Source: Leishmania martiniquensis (lineage: Eukaryota > Euglenozoa > Kinetoplastea > Trypanosomatida > Trypanosomatidae). From it: DNA of 64,000 nt. Where the stretch lies: positions 166,001-230,000 of the forward strand of contig NC_090163.1 of assembly GCF_017916325.1 (NCBI RefSeq), in the 5' to 3' direction. Of this stretch, positions 22,201 to 31,829 are shown in pieces (positions within the stretch are counted from its first letter, which is position 1; each line of letters starts with the position of its first letter). Below the pieces are notes generated by a model. It was not told the DNA's origin. It searched no databases and saw only the letters and a program-made list of their open reading frames with translations. Made by a program: the position numbers and the translations under genes.

Positions 22201-23356
22201 TGTTGTCCTCGCCCAGGACAAACTCACTGGAAAGATGCTGAATTAGCTCACGAAGCTGAGCAACATTTTGCTTATGCACCTGCGCCTCCCGCTCCAGCAG
22301 CTGCACGTTCGAGCGGCACTTGTACATCTCCTCCTCGAGAGCGCGTCGCCGCGCAGAGGCTGCGTCGTGGTGTTTGCTGTCGTCCACCAGCCCATCCTCG
22401 TGCTGCTGCATCTGCGCGGCGAAGCTGCTACGCAGCTCAAGCAGCTCCTCTAGTGACTGACTTGTGACCGGAACACCCATCCGGCGCACCGCCTCGCGGC
22501 GCTCTTCGAGACGCCCGCTCGTGACCGCCACCTCACGCTGCATCGCTTCGATCTGCTCCTCCACTGTGCGCAGCTCCTCGCGTGCCTGGCGCAAGTCTCG
22601 TAGCTCTGGCTCTATGCTGGTGCTGCGGCTCTGAATGGCGCTGACAACGCTTTCCTTTTGCGCAATCTGCTGCTCGAGCTGCTTCGCCTGTTCGCGGTGC
22701 TCCCGCAACGCCATAAGACTTGCCTCGTGCTCCTTGAGCTGGCGGCGGAACTCTTTGCTATTTTCCCGCAGCCGCTCCAGTGCGAGCACGTAGCGAGTAG
22801 CGGCAAAGATGTCGTCAAAGATGCGCTTCACGTCCTTCGGCGGTCCCAGCGGCCAGTTGCACTCCTCCTGGTGGCAAAAAATAACATGCTCCAGCACAGC
22901 TGGCGACACGCCGAGCATCTCTGGCACGACGCGGTCGACGTCGCTGGCGCGGTACGTGCTCGAGATCACCTCCCCGGTGGCCGAGTCCTGGAAGGCGACG
23001 GTGTTGTCCAAGGTCGCGAAGGTGACGCGGTGCGCGCTGCGTGTGGCCTGGAAGGAGCGGATGACCTGCATGAGCTTTCCGCCCTTTCCGATGAAGATGA
23101 GTCGAATCTGTGCCTTCACCTCTGTTTCACCGACAACCTTGGGGTCGTACACAAAGGAGCCCTTTTCGGTCCCGCTGCCGGGCGGCATGACCCCTGTACA
23201 CGCGTTCAGCAGTGCCTCAATGATGGTCGTTTTACCAGCACCATTCTTACCCAGAATAACTGTTAAGGGCTTCTGAAACTGAATGAACTGCTGATTCGCC
23301 GGGTTTGGGTCGAAGCTGCGCACGCCACACAACTGCAATTTCTCAATGCTCGTCAT
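19274..23356 (-). CDS. RAD50: DNA double-strand break repair ATPase RAD50
   Basis: RAD50 is the SMC-like ATPase of the MRE11-RAD50 complex, which tethers and processes DNA ends in the nucleus. The protein has 1360 residues, close to the eukaryotic norm of about 1300. It has the N-terminal ATPase half with Walker A GKNGAGKTT (36-44) and the Q-loop segment VIFCHQEECNWPL. A long Gln/Glu/Arg-rich coiled coil is interrupted near residue 696 by the zinc-hook CALC (C-x2-C), flanked by KT and ERPF. A second coiled coil follows, then the C-terminal ATPase half with signature CSAGQK (about 1250) and Walker B ILALDEPTTNLD (about 1279). All key motifs are present. The start is the ATG at 23354-23356. It lies about 1.1 kb downstream of RPS26 in the same transcription unit, with RAD51 one gene further upstream. 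Confidence 0.97.
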   Translation of the reverse strand: MTSIEKLQLCGVRSFDPNPANQQFIQFQKPLTVILGKNGAGKTTIIEALLNACTGVMPPGSGTEKGSFVYDPKVVGETEVKAQIRLIFIGKGGKLMQVIRSFQATRSAHRVTFATLDNTVAFQDSATGEVISSTYRASDVDRVVPEMLGVSPAVLEHVIFCHQEECNWPLGPPKDVKRIFDDIFAATRYVLALERLRENSKEFRRQLKEHEASLMALREHREQAKQLEQQIAQKESVVSAIQSRSTSIEPELRDLRQAREELRTVEEQIEAMQREVAVTSGRLEERREAVRRMGVPVTSQSLEELLELRSSFAAQMQQHEDGLVDDSKHHDAASARRRALEEEMYKCRSNVQLLEREAQVHKQNVAQLRELIQHLSSEFVLGEDNIDERSLQRVLQKAVEAVSAARQSVHTVTESFQQRIRDAEEGAQRGSRAADGCRKEIEMREQALESLRRRLKENAAAVAALGGSECRLQLRQVQAEAEELQQRVAAAEELRKRGSKGQRSERILMELEEQNSHVAQLREEIMQWKMLERLQQDIALLRQQVDESSAAVVTALRRDVLPILQEVGVATPHGVAADSLSLQALTDLRIQTAQMQTLKTEELHSLQTRLLELEKACAMDEQKTSYCTEELRQCREVVDAGTRQCAGRVHNMDAYEEVLREAKEAAEAAAQRRHALEALATCYQDFAALAKEGKTCALCERPFDTDEALEHFLTRNENAHCTSPEALAAVQTAVTAAQAAYESVEELQSVVVAVRQHKGRIPILEADLGALEDRMKVHRAEQRKACAARDAAQHVLHQLDTAYQHLCLVCAMEEKTAALHDTLVRKEKDAEVAQAEWHEEERGRKRGGGDGAASREESSHRSFADLSEAYAAAAERLHNLNRQFTEAQRVERGQDENAAERQLQERKTAMFQAEVAVAKLDDLEAAARKQQEEATQHRTRVEELKRQAAEAQRSVEAHQQRLLQLRAELQRVEAAERGALDAAEEQLRQLQRALPPVLTYMQNGCIERLEELRGHLRETEGAYDAAAQEEEGLASRIQEARKTLCDQHRRSLEIDRHIDVLQHEASIAADEAHLAETERALTSLKLDRLHGVEQLLGEEARQASLATLREMITAKMTSLEKIRAQQDGNMEAMLLDVNQLKEQLRGDKYRHIEKRYRSTFLKVQTTEISIQDIEKYYSALEKAVQSYHQEKIAQINQIIAELWRQTYRGSDIDTVEIRSETEGTTTTAARRSYNYRVVMKRGNNEMDMRGRCSAGQKVLASIIIRLALSEAFCCDCGILALDEPTTNLDDDNARSLAEALRTLIQVRRAVKHFQLVVITHDEQFVRALGGQSLEKFYYVHKDREGAFSVIDERTFDQLFA

Positions 23357-24507
23357 CGAGCCCGGAAGAGAGAAAAGAAGCGCGTGCGGCTTTGCCCTGG
23401 AAGCGCCTCGTGAGAAGCCTTTCCCTTTGAGCTCGTGTAAATATATATATATAGGTGTGTGTGTGTCTGTGTCGTGCCGTCTTCGTATCCTCGGGTAGGT
23501 TATCTATGGCGAAAAAAGTATATCTGTGTATGCGTAGTGGTGTGCGTACGCCTACGCGTGCTTGTGAAGAGTATCTCGCGTCTCTGTGCGCGTGTACGTC
23601 AGGCGTTGCTGGCGCTACTGGGACTGTGAAGTGCACGTGCACGCACACGTCAATGAAGATTTCACTGCCCTCGCCCCCCCGCGGTCGCCGCTGCCTTTGT
23701 GTAGGGAGTGGAGCTTACAGGAAAGAGAGCTGTTACCCTTTCAGTTGCTTGGTCGCGGAGGGAACGTGTGTGTGTGTGTGTAGGTGTGAGGGAGCGGGAA
23801 ACACGCTCAGAGAGGTGCGTCGGAAAAAAGACACAAGACCATCGATTCATGAATTCATGGCAACACGCGTGGGTGTTCGATCAACGGACCTGGGCCGGCG
23901 CGGAAATAAAGAGGCCACCCGTCAACGAGGAGCAGCTTCGCCCACGAAGTCAAACACGTGTACGCTAGAGTAGCTGTATCCGCTTCCGCACCTCATAAGC
24001 GTGCCTCGGTAGTTGATCCTCGCTTCAGCAAAGCATCGTCAACCGTCAACCGTGTAACGGGTGTGCTCCAGCTCACCTGCTCCTGAGCATTCTGTGTGGC
24101 TCATCTTCCGCTGTCTGAAGAGAATCACCGCTATGCGCTTCAGTGGCTTCACTCGCGGCTGCTGAAGACTTTACCGCCGCCTATTGAGGGCTTTTTCTTG
24201 GGTCGAACAAAAAAACAGAGACAACCGCTGAGGGCGAAAAGAAGCAAAAGAAAAACGAAAAGGCCAAATCAAACGGTGATAGAACGCAGGCGACAGGGGG
24301 TGGGGAGGGGAGGAGGGCGGACAGACGCGGAGGGCCTCGCGTGAGCTGGGAAATCGGGGTGCAGAGTAGTAGAGGAGCGCGCACGTCCGCACAGCAGCGT
24401 TGCCCGACATGCCGCCCCCTCCGCCCACCGAAGCCCCGCTTCTTTCCCTTTGCGTCACCCGCTGCGTGGAAAGCGCGTGAGCGCTTCGCAACCCTCAGCG
24501 TGTTCTC
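23357..24507. other. 1.15 kb spacer between RPS26 and RAD50
   Basis: Contains the RPS26 3'UTR and the RAD50 leader. An (AT)n run at 23439-23453 is followed directly by a (GT)n run to about 23466. No gene was recognised. Confidence 0.65.
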
Positions 24508-24846
24508 TTACTTCTTCCCGGCGGGACGGTACGGCACCTTCTTCGTGTAGCGCGTCTTGCGGCTCTCGACCGGGCGAGCGCGCACGGTGCGGCTGTGAAT
24601 GGCGCACGCAATGCAGAAGCGCTGCTTCATATAGAGCTTCGGCATCGGAAAGTTGGCGCCGTACACAGGGGACGCCTCCGCCACATCGCGGGCAGAGGCG
24701 GCATCTAGCATGCGGCGCACCACGAAGCGTCCGACGGCCTTGTCCTTCGGCGTCAGACGACCACAGTTGAAGCAGTGGATCGGCTTGACGCGACCGCGGC
24801 TGTGCGGGGGCTTTGAACGTCCGTGGTTGCGGCGCTTGGTCGTCAT
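24508..24846 (-). CDS. RPS26: 40S ribosomal protein S26 (eS26)
   Basis: eS26 is a small-subunit ribosomal protein near the mRNA exit channel. The protein has 112 residues, the normal size. It starts MTTKRRNHGRSK, as the family does, and carries the zinc-binding pairs C25-x2-C28 (HCFNCGR) and C78-x2-C81 (FCIACAIHS). The region VGRFVVRRMLDAASARDV and a basic C-terminal tail are also family-typical. The open frame continues upstream to a non-ATG codon at 25122, but family length fixes the start at the ATG at 24844-24846. It sits between RAD51 and RAD50, a highly expressed housekeeping gene between two repair genes. Expression differences in this system must arise after transcription. Confidence 0.96.
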   Translation of the reverse strand: MTTKRRNHGRSKPPHSRGRVKPIHCFNCGRLTPKDKAVGRFVVRRMLDAASARDVAEASPVYGANFPMPKLYMKQRFCIACAIHSRTVRARPVESRKTRYTKKVPYRPAGKK

Positions 24847-26597
24847 TTTCGCGAGGAGGCCCGAAGGGGAGGAGATTAAGAGAAACTCTTCCTTACCTGG
24901 TAATTCCTGTGCACGGGTTGGCGCATGTGTGGGTAGGTGCGTGTTGGTGTGTGTCAGCGCAGCAGAGGAAATGGGGAAGGAGATTGGAGCGATGCAGGGA
25001 GTCAATAGTTCGACAGGAGAAGGGAGTTGGGTGGAGTAAGAGAGAGGGAGCAATGGTGAGAGAGTAGGCCAGGCGACTGCTGGCGCATGCGCACTCCACT
25101 GGTCGACAAAGCGTTCCGGCATCCCGAAGAAACGAGCGAACGCTTCCGGCGAGACGCATGAGTGAGTCCTTCGCCTTCAAGGGCGTCGTAGAAAGCGAAG
25201 GCCGCCCGGAAAGAAAGAGGGACGAGGGCAGAAAAAAAAAGAAAACAGAAGGGAGGGCGCGAATGGGTGACTGGCCGGGTCATTGACGGCATTTGTCCCT
25301 TGGCGGAGTGGCGCACGTATGCAGTGCCTCCATCCGCGCATCGCCGACCGCTTTCTCTGTTGCATCTCTTTTCTTTCATGAGCGCTACGGCCACGCGCTC
25401 CCGCCGGCGCAACCAGTGAGAGAGAGAGGGGGGAGAGGAAGAAGAAAAAAAGAGTACTCCTGCGCTGCATGCCCATGCGAGCACCCACGACGTGCACGTT
25501 CAAAGGAGACGAACCGAGGCGTTCAGCATTACACTGACGGAAGCTGTGAGGGAGTGTGGGGAAGGGGGGAGCTGCACGGCGAGGATAGAGGGGGTGTCGT
25601 GGTGCTAAGGCGTGTTCGGCTGCCGGCATCCACAGGCGGTATAGATCGGCTTGCGTGCGTTCGCCTTACCACGATAACCTTCCCCAATTTTTCGTTGTAA
25701 GCACAGGCATCCTTTTATTTACTGCCCTGTAAAGCAGGCCCGGTTGGACTTCCTTCTCGCTTGGAGAAAGCCACGCCCCTCCCCCTCCCTCCGACTCGTC
25801 CTCGTCCCTTCCAGGATCGAAATTAGATGCTCCCCCATGACCTCGGAAGAAAAAAAAACTTGAAATGTTCACCGTTGAAGCCCTCATGCGCGCCGGCAAC
25901 CGCGGAGCTCACCCTCCTCTTCCTTCGTCTCTTACATTGCACGGCCAAATCAGACAAAAATAGGAGCAAAGATCAACAAACTGAAGAGATCGATGAGCAG
26001 CGCCTTTCACGCACACGGGCATCGCAGAAGCCATGCATGGCACCCACAGGGAAGTGCGCGCACAAGAGGGAAAAGGGCTGGCGAAGAAACACACAAAGCG
26101 GCACAGAAGAGGAGAAGGCGAAGCGCAAAGGCAGGCGATGTGGAGGGACAGCGATGAGGAATTGCAAAAGCTGAAGAAGAACAGATCATTTGACGAGGCT
26201 GAGAGGGGGTGGGGGTGGAGAGAGAGAGAGACAGACAGACAGACAACGGTCACGTAGAGGCCTCGTACGCTGACGCACGAAAAGAGAGGAAAGAGATAGA
26301 GAGACAGCGCCTTCACTCATCGCCTTACAGCAGACAGACAGACAGACGGACAGAGAGACAGAGAGAGAGAAAGCAGCAGAATAGGAAAATGTCCTGCGCT
26401 ATTGGTGATGTAGCGTGCGCAGCCCCAAGGATAAGAGGTGCAGTTGCTTTGACGTATAACCAGAATCGGTTCAGAAAACCGCGCGGCACGCTGCGGGGGC
26501 GGGCGGGGGGGCTTAGCGAAGGGGGCAGAGCGAGGCAGCAGACGCCCGAAGAAGTCACCGGGATGCCCTTCCTCACACACAACGCACCGACCGCTTC
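24847..26597. other. 1.75 kb spacer between RAD51 and RPS26
   Basis: Contains the RAD51 3'UTR and the RPS26 leader. A plausible RPS26 splice acceptor is the AG at 24908-24907 (GTGCACAG on the minus strand), about 60 bases before the ATG, although the tract in front of it is CA-mixed. Purine-rich repeats of AGAG/CAGA type lie at 26219-26245 and 26331-26371. No coding frame was recognised. Confidence 0.6.
26331..26371. repeat. (CAGA)n/(GA)n repeat
   Basis: CAGA units grading into GA units. A related AGAG/CAGA tract lies about 100 bases away at 26219-26245. Both are in the RAD51 3'UTR. Confidence 0.85.
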
Positions 26598-27728
26598 TCA
26601 ATCTCGAGCATCGCCCACGCCGTCTTCGTAGATACCGAAAATCGCCTCGGCTTCGGCCAGGCACGGCGAGTCGTACACTTTAATAATGCGCTGCTCGCCA
26701 CGACCCTTGCGTAGGCTCAGTCGCGTTGTCGAGGCGTGGGCCATGATGTGACCCCCGATCGGTTTCTTCGCGTCCGCCTGGAACATCTGCGCCGAGCCGT
26801 CTACGTTGGCCACTACCTGGTTGGTGACCACGACAGCCACCCCGTACTCCTCCGCGAGGTTGTGCAACGAGCGCAAGAACTTGCCGAGGTGCATTTGCCG
26901 CGCCGCGAGCTCGTTGCGGCCGCTGTAGTCCGTGCGGTAGAGAGCAGTGGCAGAATCCACGATGATGAGCGCAAAGCGGTTCTCGGCCATCATAGCGGAC
27001 GCCTGCAGCAGAAGCTGCTGCTGGTGATCCGTGTTGAAGGCACGCGCGCACGCCACGTTAGCAAGCACGTCCTCCGGGTCCAGCTTGTAGCGCTCCGCCA
27101 CCGCCACAAGGCGCTCTGGGCGAAAGGTACCTTCGGTGTCAATGTAGAGCGCCATGCCCTCCGCGCCACCCTGCGATATGGGCAGCTGGCACGTCACGCA
27201 GAGCGTATGACAGAGCTGCGTCTTGCCCGTTCGAAATTCCCCAAAGAGCTCCGTGATGCTCCCAGTTTCAACGCCGCCACCGAGCAGCTTGTCCACCTCA
27301 CGGCTGCCTGTCGTGACCATAATAATCTCCTTGCGTGCCTCATGGTAGGCAACCGCCGAAGTGAACCCCATGGGCACGAGCTTCGCGCACTCCGCCATAA
27401 TCTTTTCGGCCTTGTTCTCGCTAATCCCCTTAACGGCCAGGATGGCCTTCTTCGGGGCGTAGGCCGCCGACTCCACCGTGTAGAAACCGCTTTCCATCAG
27501 CTTCTTGATGTCGGAGCTGGCGACGCCGTAGTTCTCCAAGATTTGAATGACTCGGAAGCCACTCGCGTTCGTTTCTGCCACATCGGTGTTCTGCTGCTGC
27601 TGCTGCGGGGGCGCCTGCTCCTCATTCTGTACGTCCTGCTGCGCCTGGCTTTCCACCACCTCCACATCCTCAGTGGGCTGCGCCGGCGGCCGACCTCGGC
27701 GAGCCTTAGCCTTAGAGCGGGTCTGCAT
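26598..27728 (-). CDS. RAD51: RAD51 recombinase
   Basis: RAD51 is the nuclear strand-exchange protein of homologous recombination. The protein has 376 residues. A family-atypical N-terminal extension of about 55 residues is basic at first ([15 protein letters not shown]), then acidic and Gln-rich with a run of six Gln residues at 42-47. A helix-hairpin-helix DNA-binding domain follows (about 58-115). The RecA core has Walker [10 protein letters not shown] (163-171), [10 protein letters not shown] (193-202), Walker B LIIVD (254-258) and the L2 segment [16 protein letters not shown] (311-326). The C-terminus ends [10 protein letters not shown], typical of RAD51 rather than DMC1. The start is the ATG at 27726-27728. 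It lies one gene upstream of RAD50 on the same strand. Confidence 0.97.
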   Translation of the reverse strand: MQTRSKAKARRGRPPAQPTEDVEVVESQAQQDVQNEEQAPPQQQQQNTDVAETNASGFRVIQILENYGVASSDIKKLMESGFYTVESAAYAPKKAILAVKGISENKAEKIMAECAKLVPMGFTSAVAYHEARKEIIMVTTGSREVDKLLGGGVETGSITELFGEFRTGKTQLCHTLCVTCQLPISQGGAEGMALYIDTEGTFRPERLVAVAERYKLDPEDVLANVACARAFNTDHQQQLLLQASAMMAENRFALIIVDSATALYRTDYSGRNELAARQMHLGKFLRSLHNLAEEYGVAVVVTNQVVANVDGSAQMFQADAKKPIGGHIMAHASTTRLSLRKGRGEQRIIKVYDSPCLAEAEAIFGIYEDGVGDARD

Positions 27729-30311
27729 CGTGTTCAGGGAGAGCGCGGAGAAGGAGCTAAGACGCTATAACAAGAGGATATCAGGTCTTGCGCCACAGCT
27801 CCGTGACAGGCAGCAGACGGTTGGCGAGCGAGGTCACCTCTGCCGCTGTGAATCTCTAAAGGGCGGGGAGCCGCTTCTGCGTGACAATGTCCGCGCAGGT
27901 GAAAGAGGAGGGTCACCAAGACACTGAATTTCGTCAGAAAGTGTGAGAGAAATATTCGATGGGAGTGGAAGGAAGCGAAAGTGTGCCGCCGTACCGTCGC
28001 ACCGCTGTCACAGACGCAAAAAAAAGGCCAACTCGAAAGAAAAGTTACCCGACAAAGGGAAGCGAGAAAGGCGTGCGCGCGCGGTGTGCTATGGGGCGGA
28101 CGAGACGACGTTGATGCGCCGTCGCGCAGCGATATCACGTCGGAAAGGGGGGCGGACGTGGATCTGAGAAAGAAAGGCGGAAGCAGTAGGTGAGACAGAA
28201 GCGGTGCAGCGATGCAAGTGTGTGTTCTCTGAGGGAGCGAGGGAGAGGGAAATGGTGGAAGTATATAAAAAAAGTGGGTCAGCAGAAGGGGAGTCGGAGA
28301 GTGGTCGGCAGTGAAGCAGAGTGTATCTATATGTATAGATATATATATATATATGTTTATTGATACGAGCGTGGAAATGGACCACGTCTTTGTGCGCTTG
28401 TTGGTGAAGACGAGTAGCCGCCTCGTTGCATCGACGAGCGGGTTAGATGCGCCTGTGTGGAAACTCCAGTTGCAGCTTTGAAGAGGCTCAGAGATGGATA
28501 CCAGTGTGGGAAACAGCGTAGTTAGTGTAACTGATCTTCCTCGCCCACCCACCCCTCTAGCCTGAAGTTGCTTCGCCTATGCTGTTGCTGGTAGCTTTCT
28601 GATGTGGTCGTGGTGATGGTGGTGGTGCAAACTTCTGATGCGTGAGTCACAAGAGTGTATCTATGATGGGTGCATCTAATATATATTGAGGTATTCCCTC
28701 CTATAGGCCTAAAGAAGCCTGCGTTGCCTCAGGACAAACGCGTCGGCGGCAGTGGCAGGTGCCCCTCCTCTCGTTCCTTCGCTTTGCTTTCGCGGAGCAC
28801 AAGGACCTCTTTTTTGGCGCCCCGCGTATGCCTCTCAATGGAGAAAAGGGGGGAGGGGGGAGCAGCTCCGTCGTGACGCTCCGCAAGGGGCGATGATGGC
28901 TGTGAATACAGCGCCTTTGGGTGTTGGCTGAAGTGAAAAATCGCGTCCGAGAAGTGTGAAAGACGACGACGAAGGGGATTTGCTTGCCCCTGTTTGCTAC
29001 CTCTCAGCCCAAAGCGCCTGCGAAAGACTGGCCTGTATGACCGGGCACTACAGCAAGTTGGTCTGGTGCCGTGTGATGCGTATGAATCCTAGACGAGCGA
29101 GAGCTTGCAGCCAGAGGCACAGAGGTACAAAACGCAGCCGTGCATGGCGGTTAGGTAACGAGGTGGAGTGAAACGACAGTAGCGAGAACTTCACGGCCAT
29201 TATAGCAGAGGAGGGGGCGACCAGATCAGCCACTCCGCGAGTCCTACCCGTTCCCTCTTCCAGTAGCGGTTGCATGCCTCGAACTCGGTTCGGTTAAGGG
29301 ATACCGTCGCCCCAGGGCTGAGGCTGCAGCTTCACAGTCCACCAACCAAAAATCGGTGGGAGTGCGCTTGGCCACAAGCAGCGACTGACATGCGCTTCGT
29401 GTTCGCGAGCGGCTCACTTTTCGTCTTGCGTCCATCAGTGGACCGCTTTCCATTTCCAGCGCGGGGCTACATCCACCACGCAAGGCGGCAGATATCCAAT
29501 CAAGCCCCACCCGTCAGCATTTCCCTCTCTGCGCCCCCACCCCCTCTCACACCTTCCACCTCTTGACGACAACCCCGCACGAAGCCGATACGGACGGAGC
29601 TGATGAGCGCACAGGTCTAGAAGAAAGACTAAAAGCGCCCACACGGCGCCGGAAAGGGGAAGACGGCGGCAGCAGACATGCGCTTCAGCCGCGAGACAAA
29701 GAAGGCGAGTGCGCGCATGCACCCGAAAAAAGGGAAAGCTGCGTGATCATGATCACCTCACACACTTCCCTTCCCCTTCTCTCTCTCTCTGATATATCGC
29801 TCACGCCGAAGAGCTTTCGGGGACCCGCACTTGCGCTACACGGAGCCCCCCCTCCTCCCTTCGCTTATGTTCTCTACGTCTTGGCGCCCGTTTAGTCAGA
29901 CACAACAAAAAAGAGGGCGGAAGAGGAGTTGAGCGTGACGTGCTTTCCCTTTTTTACATTGATCAGCAGCACTCTTCCCAAACGCTCTGAACGAAGAGAA
30001 CCGTTGGCACGACGAGAGGACAGCACACACACAGACACACACAGAGACATGTGCACTTACCAACTCGAGGGAAATGGCCGGGGCGTTACGGAGACATAAA
30101 GCGGTAGCACGGTTGAGGGCCTACGACATGAGCCTCCATTCCACCCATTCTGGCTCGCATTGATTCGACGCGCGAGAGCGGGCACCCGAATAGCCAGGCA
30201 AGGAGAGGCTCTTGCTCTTCGACCACGCGGAGAGGAAAGGTTAAGGTGGCCCGCACACAGTCAGCGTGATGTCGAGCCAAATTCGAAACAGCTTGTGCGA
30301 GAGCGCGTAGG
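27729..30311. other. 2.6 kb spacer between the nucleoside transporter and RAD51
   Basis: Contains the transporter 3'UTR and the RAD51 leader. An (AT)n run lies at 28339-28354. The part from about 28440 to 29560 is less repetitive than the usual spacer, but no protein family or RNA gene could be recognised on either strand. Confidence 0.6.
28339..28354. repeat. (AT)n microsatellite
   Basis: Eight AT units in the transporter/RAD51 spacer. Confidence 0.9.
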
Positions 30312-31829
30312 CTAGAGGGCCAACGTAAGAATGAGGAGGCTCAGCACGGAGCCACTGGTGATGCCGGCAAGAAGCGCAAAGCACATGCATGCCCCGGCGA
30401 TCGCGCGCTCCTTGCTTGTCAGGCTTGGTTCGCTGCTTCCGTAAGCCATTGTCAGACCGATCAGGTAGCCGTTCGTGATGCCGAGTACCACGAAGACGGT
30501 GATAGGGTTGGCATCCGAGTTGATCACCCTGGGTGTGCAGACGCCCAGCACAAGCGGAATGACGCACACGACGGCACGCACCACCACCACCACTGGGACG
30601 AAGCGCATGGGGCACCACAGCCTTTGAAAATTGACGCTCAAGCGGCCAATGGTGTCACCGACGTTGAACATTAAGATTATGACCATCGGCATGATCGCCT
30701 CTGCGCTCCAGGTCGCTCCGTCACCCTCGGAAGAGCCGCTCGCGGCACTGTTGCCCTTGTGCATCGCAGTGAGGCCAATGCCGGGAAACAGCACAAGGGT
30801 AGTGAGCATATTCGCCATGAGGCAGACCATCATAAGCCAAATCTTACGCACCACAGCAAAAACACTTGCCTCCGTCTCCGCTGCGCCCACATCGTCTTCG
30901 AAACCGGTAAGCGGCTCCTCCGTGACGCTCTCAAACGGAGCGGCCGATTTCGTCTGCACATCATCTTCATTCAGCTTCTGCGCCACCCCCAGATTCGCCA
31001 TCATCTTATCCGCATCCCGCTCTGGCACCTGCTCCAGCATCGGCATGGAGCCTGAGCAGGGTGCCGCGGCGCTATCAAGGGCCCGCACTCGCGCCTTTTC
31101 TGCGGCCTCCGTTTGCGCGCAGCGCGCAACGTCGCCGGAGCGGCGGTAGTCCTTGCAGTAGGAGCGGACAAGTGGGCTGAAGCGCATCAAGACAACGATT
31201 GCCATCACCACCACCATGAGCGCCATACCGATCGAAAAGAAAATGACGGCACTCGTCTTCACACCCGAAAATGTTGGCGGCAGGCCAACCGTGATGACGA
31301 TGCGAAGCAGAGAGCTGATGCTGCCGGAGAACCCTCCGCCCATCACAAATCCTGTCATATACTTTGTGGGCAGTGATCCAAAGAAAGCGAACAGAGCCGA
31401 CTCGAGGACCGTGGTCGCGCCGCCAGTGACAATGCAGGCGACGATGAGCACAGCCATGGAGGAGCCCTCGCTGATGCCACCGCCAGCCGCGCACACCGGA
31501 ACGAGTAGCGCGGCAGCGAGCGAGAGTCCGGCTCCCACGATCATGCGATACTGCAACTTCTGGCGGAGCACCCACGGCGTCAACATGGCGAACTGCATGA
31601 GGAACATCGGCACAATCATCAACACCGTCATCCAGGTTGAGATTTTGCTCCAGAAATCTTTGTTCTTCGCATGAGGCAGCATGCTCACGTCATCTGTGTG
31701 CTTCACCGCAGCGAATTGGAAGTAGTGCTCCATGTACGATGGCGATGAGAGGAAGGAGTTGTACGCAAAAAGGCAGCATACACCCAGGGTGGCCGCCGCC
31801 ACGTACAACAGTACCGCCTCTAACGACAT
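30312..31829 (-). CDS. Equilibrative nucleoside/nucleobase transporter (SLC29/ENT family)
   Basis: A polytopic membrane protein of 505 residues, expected to import purine nucleosides or nucleobases, which these parasites cannot make. About eleven hydrophobic segments are visible. A long hydrophilic loop (about 222-325) separates segments 6 and 7, the family topology. ENT-type motifs are FGSLPTKYMTGFVMGGGFSG (150-169) followed by LLRI, NVGDTIGR (389-396) with its conserved Asp and Arg, and ITNGYL (451-456). The large loop is acidic and Ser/Ala-rich. Substrate cannot be told from sequence; it seems diverged from the classical high-affinity adenosine and inosine carriers. The start is the ATG at 31827-31829. 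A pyrimidine-rich tract with an AG at 31836-31835 lies only five bases upstream, so translation might instead begin at Met33 if that acceptor is used. Confidence 0.87.
   Translation of the reverse strand: MSLEAVLLYVAAATLGVCCLFAYNSFLSSPSYMEHYFQFAAVKHTDDVSMLPHAKNKDFWSKISTWMTVLMIVPMFLMQFAMLTPWVLRQKLQYRMIVGAGLSLAAALLVPVCAAGGGISEGSSMAVLIVACIVTGGATTVLESALFAFFGSLPTKYMTGFVMGGGFSGSISSLLRIVITVGLPPTFSGVKTSAVIFFSIGMALMVVVMAIVVLMRFSPLVRSYCKDYRRSGDVARCAQTEAAEKARVRALDSAAAPCSGSMPMLEQVPERDADKMMANLGVAQKLNEDDVQTKSAAPFESVTEEPLTGFEDDVGAAETEASVFAVVRKIWLMMVCLMANMLTTLVLFPGIGLTAMHKGNSAASGSSEGDGATWSAEAIMPMVIILMFNVGDTIGRLSVNFQRLWCPMRFVPVVVVVRAVVCVIPLVLGVCTPRVINSDANPITVFVVLGITNGYLIGLTMAYGSSEPSLTSKERAIAGACMCFALLAGITSGSVLSLLILTLAL

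Noticed and set aside
21258..23266. Plus-strand and shadow frames within RAD50
   Set aside because: They are antisense or alternative-frame shadows of a clear RAD50 gene, favoured by high GC at third positions.
24847..25122. N-terminal extension of RPS26
   Set aside because: eS26 has a fixed size of about 110 residues and the family N-terminus starts at the ATG at 24846.
26736..27770. Plus-strand open frame of 344 codons opposite RAD51
   Set aside because: Antisense shadow of RAD51; His/Leu/Arg-rich translation without family resemblance.
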